Shown: positions 36,345 to 43,759, numbered from the stretch's first letter. The stretch: 63,003 nt of DNA from DATKGX01 sp035510555 (GCA_035510555.1 DATKGX010000033.1:1-63003); one strand, 5' to 3'. Program-made: numbers and translations. The notes: a model not told the origin generated them from the sequence alone.

Positions 36345-36373
36345 ATTATAGCTTGCCAGCATAATTTTGACAA
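36345..36373 (-). promoter_or_regulatory. sigma70-type leaderless promoter for ileS-rodA
   Basis: Minus strand TTGTCA (36368-36373), 17-nt spacer, TATAAT (36345-36350), 7 nt, ATG 36337. Near-consensus; sets the ileS start. Confidence 0.8.
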
Positions 36374-36449
36374 TGAACTTCAACTTCTTTTCATTATTGA
36401 AAGATTTTTGCTATCATTAAAGTGGTAGTATATTATTAAGTATTTATCT

Positions 36450-38600
36450 ATGCAAAACGATAAGGTGATTTTGGAAATTAAAACTCCCAGAAATACCGAG
36501 GAGACTTCGGAAGCCATGGCTCAATTCCTTTCCAGTCTGGTTAACTTAAAACGCCAGATATTATATTTTTATAAGCGTGGAATTCCGATTAGCCTGGAGA
36601 TTGCCACTTTTGAGCAAAGAACCCATTTTTTTATCGTAGTTCCGCAGAAACTGCAAACCTTTATTGAGGGTCAGCTAACCGCCCAGTACCCAAAAGCGCT
36701 GATTGTCAGAAACAAGGATTATTTACCGGATATTTTAAACTCCCCGGGGCAACTTTATGAGGGGAGACTCAAGCTAAAACACGGAGCCCTGTTCCCCATA
36801 AAAACCTATAAGGATTTTAAAGATGTAGATCCATTAAGCTCGATTTTAGGAATTTTGGCAAAACTGGATAAAGACGACAGGGCGGTAATCCAATACTTAC
36901 TGGTGCCAATCGGTACCGGCTGGCAGGCAAAAGGACAAGGGGCAATTCTTAAAAGCACCGATCCGGACAAAGAAAATCCCCTCAATCAATATAAAAAAAT
37001 TATTACCGATAAAATCAGTCAAAACGGTTTTAGGACGGGAATAAGAATTTTAGTAAAAAGCGATAATCCCAGTTTGTTTTTTAATATTATTAATGGATTT
37101 TCTATTTTTAATAATCCCATTGGTAACAGTTTTTTCCTAAGACGTCCGCATCTTTGGCAAAACAAAAGATTTGAAAAAGCGCTTCTTAGCAGGAGCAGGT
37201 CTTTTATACCGAGTAATCAAGTTCTAAATATTTCGGAAGTTGCCAGTCTTTATCATCTTCCAACAGAACAGCTCGCTAAAATCCACAATCTCTCTTGGAC
37301 CAAAGCCATTTTTTCCGAGCCGCCGGAAAATTTACCGATCGCTCAAGGTTTGGGTGACGCAGAAAAACAGGAGATTAATTTTTTTGCCACTACCGAATTT
37401 AAAAATAAACTGACCAATTTTGGTATCAAAAGAAAAGACAGACGAAAACACACTTATATAATCGGAAAAACCGGCGCCGGAAAATCAACACTCATCGCCA
37501 ACATGGTGATTAATGACATTAGAAATGACGAAGGAGTAGCGGTTATTGACCCGCACGGAGATTTGACGGAAATAATTTTGGATTACATCCCATCGCACCG
37601 GATTAATGACGTAATTTACTTGGACCCATCCGATTCTTCATCCAGCTCTTTTCATCTTAACCCTTTGGAGGTTGGAAACACTCAGAAAGAATTAGTTGCT
37701 TCCGGCATTGTTTCTATTTTTAAAAAGTTGTACGGAAATTCCTGGGGACCAAGACTTGAATATATTCTAAGAAATACTATTTTAACTCTTTTGGAAGTTC
37801 CCGATTCGACTTTTTTGGAAGTTCCCGGTTTATTAACGGATAAAAGTTACCGGGATAAAGTTGTTGCTAAGTTAAACGATCCGGTTTTAAAGAATTACTG
37901 GCTGAACGAATTCGAAACAATGACACCAAGGCTGATGAGCGAGTCTATTTCGCCAATCCTTAATAAAGTCGGCCAATTTATCTCTTCCAATATTGTTAGA
38001 AATATTATCGGCTCGCCTAAATCCACCATTGATTTGGAAAAAATTATGAATGAAGGAAAAATTGTACTACTTAATCTTTCTCAGGGGAAATTAGGAGAAG
38101 ATAATTCGTCGCTTTTAGGCGCGATGATAATTACAAAATTACAATTGGCGGCGATGAACCGGGTTGATTTAGCCGAAGAGCAAAGAAAAGATTTTTATCT
38201 TTACGTTGACGAATTCCAAAACTTTGCCACTAATTCTTTTATTAAGATTTTGTCTGAAGCCAGAAAATACCGCTTAGATTTAATCATGGCAAACCAATAT
38301 ATGGCGCAGGTACCCGAAGATGTCCGGGCGGCGATTTTTGGCAATGTCGGAAGCTTAATTTCTTTTATAGTCGGGGCGCAGGATGCTTTTTACTTAGCCA
38401 AAGAATTAGGAGAAAGATTTAAAGAGGAAGATTTATTGGCTTTGGGCAATTATCAAATTTTAACCAAACTGTCTATTGACAGTATTACTTGCCCGCCATT
38501 TTTGGCGCAAACTTTACCTTTGCCAATCAGTAAAAACCAAAACCGCGAAACGGTAATCCGCGTCTCTAAAGAAAGATATTCCCAGCCCACGAAAGAATAA
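36450..38600 (+). CDS. VirD4/TraG-HerA-like DNA-translocase ATPase
   Basis: 716 aa. Residues 1-330 are a poorly conserved N-terminal region without obvious membrane helices. The P-loop ATPase domain begins RRKHTYIIGKTGAGKSTLIAN, with the Walker A lysine at about 345. AVIDPHGDLTEIIL, then LYVDEFQNFATNSFIKILSEARKYRLDLIMANQYMAQ form Walker B and sensor regions. This matches DUF87/TraM-recognition type conjugative coupling ATPases, which in Patescibacteria often occur alone and may serve DNA uptake or pili. TTGCTA-17-TATTAT precedes it. It lies beside the pilin-bearing module, but a link is only a guess. Confidence 0.75.
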   Translation: MQNDKVILEIKTPRNTEETSEAMAQFLSSLVNLKRQILYFYKRGIPISLEIATFEQRTHFFIVVPQKLQTFIEGQLTAQYPKALIVRNKDYLPDILNSPGQLYEGRLKLKHGALFPIKTYKDFKDVDPLSSILGILAKLDKDDRAVIQYLLVPIGTGWQAKGQGAILKSTDPDKENPLNQYKKIITDKISQNGFRTGIRILVKSDNPSLFFNIINGFSIFNNPIGNSFFLRRPHLWQNKRFEKALLSRSRSFIPSNQVLNISEVASLYHLPTEQLAKIHNLSWTKAIFSEPPENLPIAQGLGDAEKQEINFFATTEFKNKLTNFGIKRKDRRKHTYIIGKTGAGKSTLIANMVINDIRNDEGVAVIDPHGDLTEIILDYIPSHRINDVIYLDPSDSSSSSFHLNPLEVGNTQKELVASGIVSIFKKLYGNSWGPRLEYILRNTILTLLEVPDSTFLEVPGLLTDKSYRDKVVAKLNDPVLKNYWLNEFETMTPRLMSESISPILNKVGQFISSNIVRNIIGSPKSTIDLEKIMNEGKIVLLNLSQGKLGEDNSSLLGAMIITKLQLAAMNRVDLAEEQRKDFYLYVDEFQNFATNSFIKILSEARKYRLDLIMANQYMAQVPEDVRAAIFGNVGSLISFIVGAQDAFYLAKELGERFKEEDLLALGNYQILTKLSIDSITCPPFLAQTLPLPISKNQNRETVIRVSKERYSQPTKE

Positions 38601-38617
38601 GCTCTCCAAAAAGGAAA

Positions 38618-38722
38618 AAAGGCACCATGGGGTAATAAAATAAAAAAAGTAGCTGACGAAAAGTCAGCAAGACTGCGCGTGCAGTAAATACTCTTTAGAG
38701 TCTATCACCTTACGGTGCCTTT
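38618..38722 (+). ncRNA. candidate structured RNA (junction of four helices)
   Basis: Hand-folded. P1 is AAAGGCACC (38618-38626) with GGTGCCTTT (38714-38722). Inside are P2 38652-38657/38663-38668 (GCTGAC/GTCAGC), P3 38072-type spacing at 38672-38676/38681-38685 (ACTGC/GCAGT) and P4 38690-38693/38698-38701 (ACTC/GAGT). The 3' strand of P1 can instead pair locally, CACC (38706-38709) with GGTG (38714-38717), giving two exclusive folds. It does not fit tmRNA, SRP RNA, RNase P or 6S as far as I can judge. It starts 18 nt after the ATPase stop codon. Confidence 0.35.
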
Positions 38723-38786
38723 AACACTTGAGTGCGTTGCGAAAATGGTTCGAGACCTTTCTCAACAGTTAGACTGCGAGTTGATT

Positions 38787-38807
38787 TCCCGAAACGGGTG
38801 TTTTTTT
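38787..38807 (+). terminator. intrinsic terminator
   Basis: CCCG-AAA-CGGG stem-loop (38788-38798), then TG and seven T. It may end the ATPase transcript or a longer non-coding RNA from about 38600. The 64 nt before it show no coding potential. Confidence 0.55.
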
Positions 38808-38842
38808 GAACATAGTAGTCCTCTTTTCTCCTAAATGGAGAG

Positions 38843-38907
38843 GCTCAGCATCAGGTAGCTTGGTGTGGATCCAAAATTGGATCTTTATACCAGATGCTTG
38901 GCTGAGC
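38843..38907. repeat. 65-nt imperfect inverted repeat with inner palindrome
   Basis: GCTCAGC (38843-38849) pairs with GCTGAGC (38901-38907). The next 8 nt (ATCAGGTA) pair, with one mismatch, to TACCAGAT, leaving a 5-nt bulge on the 3' side. The loop contains GATCCAA-AA-TTGGATC. No T-run follows on either strand, so it is not a usual terminator. It lies at the AT-rich/GC-rich boundary just past the end of the surface-protein gene. Confidence 0.45.
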
Positions 38908-38959
38908 ACACTCCTTACGAGCTACTTATCGGACATAGACGTCCTGCGTGCGAGAGCGA

Positions 38960-40156
38960 TTAGCCCTGCAGAGAACGGCGCTGTGTCCGAATAGTCAAGA
39001 GACCAAGACCAGCGAACGCCAAAGAGACGAGCAGCGCGATGGGCAGGAAGCCCGAGTTGCTGTCAGGACCTGACGTGCCGTTGGTGCTGGTGACAGGCGG
39101 AGTCGCAACCGGAGTCGCACAGGGTGGAGGCGTGACTTGGACAGCTATGGCCGCTCCAACAGAAACGCACGTGGGTGCGGGTGTCGGAGTCGGACATACG
39201 CCGATGGTGAAGGTGCCGCCAACCATGTCGTTAGCCTTGGCATCTCGCCATTCGTATGTGTACACGCCGGGATTCAGCTGGATGGCATCGAAGCCCTTGG
39301 TGACAAGGATGTCGCCGGGTTCGATAACCAGATACCAACCTTCGGGAACGCCGGTGAATGCGACAGTACCGCCGCAATTCACGACAGGATCCGAAGGAGG
39401 AGTCGGCTTGTTGCACAGGCCAAGATCGTTGACGACCGGCCCTGTTACAACCGTGGGGAAATCCGTCCAGCGAACCCACAAATGATCACCGCCGTTGTCG
39501 GCATATGTGGTGGTAGTCATGGGTCCACCCCAACCGCCGCCAGCGATGGGATCGTTTTGGCTGGACCAGTCGATGGAGCTGCTCCAGTTGATTCCGTTAG
39601 TGGAGAACTCCATGCCGTAGCCCTTTACGACGCCCGGAAGAACGATGTACCAATTGAATTCGTTGTACGTCGAATCGGGCGGGTCAGGCGGGTTCTGAAG
39701 TGACGTCTGACATACGGCTGTGATGATGGGCTTAGCCGGCAGTGTCGGGCACGAAGGCGTCGGCAGCGTCTTCGTTTCCGTGAACTCGGTAACCGTCTGG
39801 CCGTGGTCAGTGTAGGTGATGGTTAGGGTGACTGAACCGCTGGTGACCGTCGTGCCGGACTTGCTCCAGATGACGAGGTCGCCAGAGTTGTGCGTTGTGT
39901 CGTAGTGACCGTTGGTGATGCCCGTTTGTCCGGGGATCGTGGTCGTCACTTTGACGGTACGATCCATGGTAACGTTGTTCGCCAACGAGACTACAGCTGT
40001 CCAGCCGACGGGGGCACACGCTTGCGTGACCACGACGTCGCCTGAGTGTCCTTGCACCTGAGCCGGAGCTACGACCGATGTGGCCGAAAAGGCGCCGGCT
40101 ACGAGCAGGATTGAAACCGCGAGCAGACCGAGTTGTCTACCGTATTTCTTGAACAC
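38960..40156 (-). CDS. secreted, C-terminally anchored surface protein (GC-rich module)
   Basis: 398 aa from GTG. Signal peptide about 1-37 (basic start, then LGLLAVSILLVAGAFSATSVVAPAQ). Beta-rich Thr/Ser/Gly-rich extracellular region with a few Cys and a Pro/Thr linker (CPTPTPAPTC, ATPPVTSTNGTSG). The C-terminus is one hydrophobic helix, GFLPIALLVSLAFAGLGLL, ending TIRTQRRSLQG, a membrane or sortase-like anchor without a clear LPxTG. GAGGT lies 7 nt before the GTG, unlike the leaderless host genes. Sequence is much richer in G/C than the flanks. Confidence 0.65.
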   Translation of the reverse strand: MFKKYGRQLGLLAVSILLVAGAFSATSVVAPAQVQGHSGDVVVTQACAPVGWTAVVSLANNVTMDRTVKVTTTIPGQTGITNGHYDTTHNSGDLVIWSKSGTTVTSGSVTLTITYTDHGQTVTEFTETKTLPTPSCPTLPAKPIITAVCQTSLQNPPDPPDSTYNEFNWYIVLPGVVKGYGMEFSTNGINWSSSIDWSSQNDPIAGGGWGGPMTTTTYADNGGDHLWVRWTDFPTVVTGPVVNDLGLCNKPTPPSDPVVNCGGTVAFTGVPEGWYLVIEPGDILVTKGFDAIQLNPGVYTYEWRDAKANDMVGGTFTIGVCPTPTPAPTCVSVGAAIAVQVTPPPCATPVATPPVTSTNGTSGPDSNSGFLPIALLVSLAFAGLGLLTIRTQRRSLQG

Positions 40157-40233
40157 GAGTACCTCACTTCGTTGAATAGGACTTCCCTTCCGTGGGAACT
40201 TAACCTTGTCCCTTTGTCCGATTCACCTCCCTA

Positions 40234-40479
40234 TTACAAACCTGCATGGTTTGACATGCTCGGTCGTTGGTGCTTGGCGGGCACGAGACGGAACTTCCGG
40301 CCTCCGATGGTTACGCGTGAACAAGTGTTCACTTTACTGCGCACCACGAAGGGGAATCCGCACCGACCGCAAAATGCGATTGGTTGCCCTCCACTGTCGT
40401 TAACCAATAGTGAGCCACCGCAGTGTGAACAGCCTTCCTGGCTGGCCTTACTGGCGGTGAGCAATGGGAGTGTTCCCAT
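40234..40479 (-). CDS. small zinc-ribbon protein
   Basis: 81 aa. Two CxxC knuckles, CSHCGG and CGRCGFPF, about 18 residues apart, form a zinc ribbon; the C-terminal part is basic. AAGGA lies about 9 nt before the ATG. It sits between the surface protein and the pilin gene on the same strand. A nucleic-acid or protein adaptor role is possible; function unknown. Confidence 0.55.
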   Translation of the reverse strand: MGTLPLLTASKASQEGCSHCGGSLLVNDSGGQPIAFCGRCGFPFVVRSKVNTCSRVTIGGRKFRLVPAKHQRPSMSNHAGL

Positions 40480-40542
40480 CTACTGATTCCTTCACTTTTG
40501 ACGGAAGAACTCGCCGTTAAGGCAAGCTTGGGTGAGTGAACG

Positions 40543-40686
40543 TTACAGGCTCTTGCCGAGCGTGCTCAACACTGAAGTGATGGCATGACTCAGGAAGAGC
40601 AAAGCCAACACGGCCGCGATGGCGATGAGTGCAAGGATCATAGCGTATTCCGCGAGACCTTGTCCCCTCTGAAAGTAACGAGACAT
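40543..40686 (-). CDS. Flp-type pilin
   Basis: 47 aa: MSRYFQRGQGLAEYAMILAL followed by IAIAAVLALLFLSHAITSVL and a short tail. GQG-LAEYA is the Flp/Fap pilin processing and N-methylation region: prepilin peptidase cuts after the Gly and the Glu at mature position +5 is retained. One hydrophobic helix. Strong Shine-Dalgarno (GGAAGGAG) 8 nt before ATG. No Tad assembly ATPase, prepilin peptidase or TadE/G gene is in the window. Confidence 0.8.
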   Translation of the reverse strand: MSRYFQRGQGLAEYAMILALIAIAAVLALLFLSHAITSVLSTLGKSL

Positions 40687-40783
40687 CCTAATGCTCCTTC
40701 CTTGGAATTACTTCCAAGATTGGGTGGGACGCTAACCTAGCTACTGCTATTACCTACATACTTGCGCGAGGCAAGTTGTTGGC

Positions 40784-41338
40784 TTACGAGCAGGCAGCAG
40801 AGGCGGTAACACGCTCGACGTCTACACGATCGAGGATGGTGTTTTCCGCGTCTGTGTCTGCATCAACGACAGCTTGGCTTTTGTGATTGATGAAGTCGTT
40901 CATCAGCAGAATGTCCGCGTTGTACAGAAGCAGTAGGTCGGCGTGAAAGACAGAGTAGCAGGCCATCGGCGGATTGAGTCCAAGCCATTTGACGGCTGCT
41001 GCATCATCTGCTTTCGCTTTATCGACGGCGACTGTAAACGCTGCGTTGGTGGTCGCGGCATTGAAGGCATCTGTGTCTGCATTAAAAGTGCTCTGAGTTG
41101 CCATATCCCAGGCGCTAAACACCGAGAACGGCGTACCGGACTCTGTTGGAGACGCGGTTGGCGCCATGGTCGGAGCAGGTGTGACATGGATGGTCGGAGC
41201 AGGTGTGACGTAGATGGTCACCGGTGTCGGAACTGGAGCCATGGTCGGAGCTGGGGTAACGACTACCGTAGTACTCGTACAACCCGCCGCGGCAATGACC
41301 AGAACGACCAGACCAAGTAGGTATGCAAGTTTCTTCAA
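40784..41338 (-). CDS. lipoprotein with VTPAPT repeats
   Basis: 184 aa from TTG. The lipobox AAGC at the end of KKLAYLLGLVVLVIAAAGC predicts lipidation of Cys. A Pro/Thr linker follows, with the hexamer VTPAPT three times; the DNA shows matching tandem repeats near 41170-41260. The C-terminal domain (about 75-184) is helical and Ala/Asp-rich, with two Cys (PMACYS, SAACS). GGAG lies upstream of the TTG. It heads the GC-rich group transcribed toward the pilin. Function unknown. Confidence 0.6.
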   Translation of the reverse strand: MKKLAYLLGLVVLVIAAAGCTSTTVVVTPAPTMAPVPTPVTIYVTPAPTIHVTPAPTMAPTASPTESGTPFSVFSAWDMATQSTFNADTDAFNAATTNAAFTVAVDKAKADDAAAVKWLGLNPPMACYSVFHADLLLLYNADILLMNDFINHKSQAVVDADTDAENTILDRVDVERVTASAACS

Positions 41339-41620
41339 CGGAATCTCCAGTTTATGGGTGGCCGAAAAAACAAGTTCTTACTTAAGCCCTATCGATGTTC
41401 ACCTCCATGATAACTCTCTCTTCTCTAACGATTGGATTACCGCGGATCAGAGCTTTATTGGCTCGAATCGCGATTTTGAAATGTCCTTCTCCCTTAACTA
41501 CTAAATACTAAAACTTCTACTCGTCGAGCACTAGACACTAACTAATTAATGCCCAAAGCTCGACGAATAAAAGAACATTTTTCGCAACTTGTCAAAGTGC
41601 AAATGAATACTAAGCGACCA

Positions 41621-41651
41621 AACAAAACTCCGGACAACAAATTAGTCCGGG
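41621..41651 (-). terminator. possible terminator after the NYN gene
   Basis: On the minus strand CCGGAC, a 9-nt loop, GTCCGG, then AGTTTTGTTT. The T-run is interrupted and the hairpin lies about 180 nt past the NYN stop, so this is tentative. Confidence 0.35.
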
Positions 41652-41727
41652 CTTATTTAATCACTAAGTAGGGATACTATCAGAAAAATGTCTAAAAGTC
41701 AAACTATGGGTCGAGCTTAAGTGAGGT

Positions 41728-41754
41728 TTAATTTTTTTGTCTTAAGAATGCGGG
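41728..41754 (-). repeat. ftsZ-tail copy B
   Basis: Nine minus-strand codons read PAFLRQKN-stop, the same peptide as the real FtsZ C-terminus (42638-42664), but with mostly different synonymous codons. Similarity to copy A extends 19 nt further (41755-41773 against 42605-42623, 14 of 19 identical). A stop codon (TAG) directly precedes the Pro codon. Confidence 0.6.
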
Positions 41755-41829
41755 CTAAGCCACAGCGAAGTCCTGAAAGCATTTGAAGAAAATACCTAAG
41801 ACATTCCTAGTTTTTAGTTTCTTTTCTTA

Positions 41830-42417
41830 CTAACTTTTTACTAATTGAGGACAGGCTCCAATTACCTCTGGGTTTCTAAGAAGAACTGTTCTGTCTGTTG
41901 TATATGCTAGTCCTTTATTAGGATTATTCTCAAAACCCAAATATATAACTTCAACTCCTCTTTGTTTAAGCTCTCTAACCGCTGGTTGTAAGTCAGAATC
42001 AGAACTACAAAGAATGGCTGTCTTAAGTTCACCATCACAAGCTAAAGAAACTAAATCTACAGCAATTCTTACATCAACTCCCTTTTCTCTAAAAACAAGT
42101 TTCTCTCCGACCTTTTGAGCTCTTACATTCCCAGCAATTATAAATTCATAACCATGTTTTATAAGATTATTTCTTAGTTTTCTCTGAAAGCTGATTAACT
42201 CCTCCGATTTCTTTCTTGTTTCAGGATGAGAATGTAATTTTGCAGCGTAAAATATTTTTCTGGAGATATTAAAACCCTTAAGCGCTTCTCTTAATAATTT
42301 ACTGACATCTATTGAGGCCAAGTCTATTTTACTTTTATCAATTCCTTCATTTTTTAAAACTTCTTCAACTTTATTAATAAAGTTTTCGCCATCAATAAAA
42401 AGAATAATTTTAGACAT
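41830..42417 (-). CDS. NYN-domain (LabA/DUF88-type) ribonuclease-like protein
   Basis: 195 aa. PIN-like NYN fold: IILFIDGENFINK with Asp9 at the first strand, KGVDVRIAVDLVSLACDGELKTAILCSSDSDLQPAVRELKQRGVEVIYLG with the further acidic residues of the metal site. NYN proteins are RNA-degrading enzymes in several lineages. The ATG is preceded by TAATAT and 6 nt. Further upstream is a promoter followed at once by a terminator (42459-42536). The gene is flanked by two ftsZ-tail copies. No obvious partner protein gene is adjacent. Confidence 0.75.
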   Translation of the reverse strand: MSKIILFIDGENFINKVEEVLKNEGIDKSKIDLASIDVSKLLREALKGFNISRKIFYAAKLHSHPETRKKSEELISFQRKLRNNLIKHGYEFIIAGNVRAQKVGEKLVFREKGVDVRIAVDLVSLACDGELKTAILCSSDSDLQPAVRELKQRGVEVIYLGFENNPNKGLAYTTDRTVLLRNPEVIGACPQLVKS

Positions 42418-42458
42418 ATGGAAATATTATCTACCTAAAATTAAAGAAAGTAAACATT

Positions 42459-42495
42459 AAAAAACCTCAGCGGACCTTGCGGTACTGGCTGAGGC
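42459..42495 (-). terminator. strong intrinsic terminator upstream of the NYN gene
   Basis: Minus strand: CCTCAGC (42488-42494) pairs with GCTGAGG (42465-42471), an inner ACC-GCAA-GGT hairpin lies within, and six T follow (42459-42464). It ends ftsZ read-through and also the short RNA from the promoter at 42508-42536. Confidence 0.8.
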
Positions 42496-42507
42496 GTTAA
42501 TATACAT

Positions 42508-42536
42508 ATATTACACTAATATGGTGTATATGTCAA
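42508..42536 (-). promoter_or_regulatory. near-consensus promoter feeding straight into a terminator
   Basis: Minus strand TTGACA (42531-42536), 17-nt spacer, TAATAT (42508-42513). The spacer and -10 form an imperfect inverted repeat, ACATATATTACAC / GTGTATATGT, which could be an operator. Transcription from here would meet the terminator after about 40 nt. Confidence 0.6.
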
Positions 42537-42577
42537 GACAGAATTTCTTAGAATTTAGCTTGTTAAATCAATCTAAA

Positions 42578-42604
42578 TTAGTTTTTCTGCCTCAAAAATG
42601 CGGG
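42578..42604 (-). repeat. ftsZ-tail copy A
   Basis: Nine minus-strand codons read PAFLRQKN-stop, as in the real FtsZ tail 60 nt upstream. The differences from ftsZ are synonymous (GCA/GCG, AGG/CGT, AAA/AAG, AAC/AAT, TAA/TAG). A TAA directly precedes the Pro codon, so it is not an intact gene end. Confidence 0.6.
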
Positions 42605-42637
42605 TTAAGCTGCAGAGAAATCCCGCGGTCCGAAGGA

Positions 42638-43759
42638 CTAATTCTTCTGACGCAAAAACGCGGGAATGTCCCAGGTGTCGTCTTCCTCTTCGATCGGCGG
42701 CTCCATCGGAACAGGCGGCTCGACATTATTTATCGGAGTTGATTGTTGGGACTGTTCCATCACCCGATTGATAGTTGGCGTCATAAATTCTTTCAGCGTT
42801 TGCCGGGTTGAATCAAAACCGGTCGCAATCACCGTAATCTTAAGTTGGTCGTGCATGGTTTCATCAATGGTGGCACCAAAAATAATGTTGGCGTCCGGAT
42901 CCGCTTCTGACGCGATAATTTTTGCCGCTTCATCAACTTCGTTCATCGTTAAATCGGGGCCACCGATGATATTAAAAAGCACTCCTCTGGCTCCACTCAT
43001 GGAAATTTCCAAAAGCGGAGACGCAACTGCGGCTCTGGCGGCAGCTTGGGCTCGGTTTTCTCCAACTCCCGTGCCAATTCCCATCAAAGCCGAACCGGCA
43101 TTGGACATGATTGTTTTAACATCGGCAAAATCAACATTTATTAAGCCCGGCAGTGTGATTAAATCCGAAATGCCCTGCACGCCTTGGGTTAAAACCGAAT
43201 CGGCCACTTTAAAAGCTTCCAAAAGTGACAATTTTTTATCCACCACATCTAAAATTCTTTGGTTCGGAATTACAATTAAAGTATCAACTTTATCTTTAAG
43301 TTCTTCAATTCCGTCTTCGGCAGTTACCATTCTTCTCGTCCCCTCAAAGGCAAACGGTTTGGTAACCACCGCCACCGTTAAAGCGCCTACTTCTTTGGCC
43401 GCTTTAGCAATAATCGGAGTCGCGCCTGTCCCGGTTCCTCCGCCCATTCCAGCGGTTAAGAAAAGCATGTCGGTTCCATCTAGCAGTTCTTTAATTTTTT
43501 CGTAGGATTCTTCTGCCGCTTGCTTTCCAACTTCCGGATTTCCACCCGAACCCAAACCTTTAGTTAAGTCTTCTCCGATTTGCATTTTAGTGGCGGCTTG
43601 GTTTAAAAGTAGAGATTGCGCGTCCGTATTCACCGCGATAAAATCAACTCCTTGAATGGTGCTTTGGGAAATCATGGAATTGAGGGCGTTAGTTCCACCG
43701 CCACCAACTCCCATTACTCTTATCTTGGCAAAGTTGGTTGTTTGCGGTTTAATTAACAT
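42638..43759 (-). CDS. ftsZ: cell division protein FtsZ
   Basis: 373 aa tubulin-like GTPase that builds the division ring. The GTP-binding loop GMGGGTGTGATP is present, with the start-region KIRVMGVGGGGTNALNSMI and the T7-loop NVDFADVKTIM. The variable linker ends in the conserved C-terminal peptide DIPAFLRQKN, which binds FtsA. Last gene of the dcw cluster; a TATAAA 5 nt before the ATG suggests its own promoter. Its last codons are copied twice downstream. Confidence 0.97.
   Translation of the reverse strand: MLIKPQTTNFAKIRVMGVGGGGTNALNSMISQSTIQGVDFIAVNTDAQSLLLNQAATKMQIGEDLTKGLGSGGNPEVGKQAAEESYEKIKELLDGTDMLFLTAGMGGGTGTGATPIIAKAAKEVGALTVAVVTKPFAFEGTRRMVTAEDGIEELKDKVDTLIVIPNQRILDVVDKKLSLLEAFKVADSVLTQGVQGISDLITLPGLINVDFADVKTIMSNAGSALMGIGTGVGENRAQAAARAAVASPLLEISMSGARGVLFNIIGGPDLTMNEVDEAAKIIASEADPDANIIFGATIDETMHDQLKITVIATGFDSTRQTLKEFMTPTINRVMEQSQQSTPINNVEPPVPMEPPIEEEDDTWDIPAFLRQKN

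Larger units (their letters stand above)
41339..41829. other. intergenic stretch, 491 nt, between lipoprotein and NYN genes
   Basis: No convincing gene. It contains a perfect 9-bp inverted repeat TCGTCGAGC/GCTCGACGA (41521-41529/41558-41566), a CCGGAC/GTCCGG hairpin at 41630-41650 and ftsZ-tail copy B (41728-41754). A stop-free minus-strand stretch at about 41380-41505 reads protein-like (ending RVIMEVNIDRA) but has no usual start codon. Composition shifts here from GC-rich to AT-rich. Confidence 0.5.

Noticed and set aside
36338..36373. Longer ileS reading from 36373
   Set aside because: It would start at the -35 box of a near-consensus promoter whose transcription start is about at ATG 36337.
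38652..38668. CTGACGA…GAAA resembling a hammerhead ribozyme core
   Set aside because: The bases form a simple 6-bp hairpin and the required three-stem arrangement and cleavage site are missing.
39039..39703. Long plus-strand open frames opposite the surface-protein gene
   Set aside because: GC-rich DNA lacks stops on both strands. Only the minus-strand product has a signal peptide, an anchor and a ribosome site.
41380..41505. Stop-free minus-strand stretch of about 40 codons ending RVIMEVNIDRA
   Set aside because: No ATG, GTG or TTG start in frame. The opposite strand is open as well, so coding is not shown. It is mentioned only in the intergenic entry.
42521..42742. Plus-strand frame across the ftsZ tail copies (…PQKCGLSCREIPRSEG…)
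   Set aside because: Differences between tail copies are synonymous in the minus-strand PAFLRQKN frame, not in this one, so this is the shadow strand.
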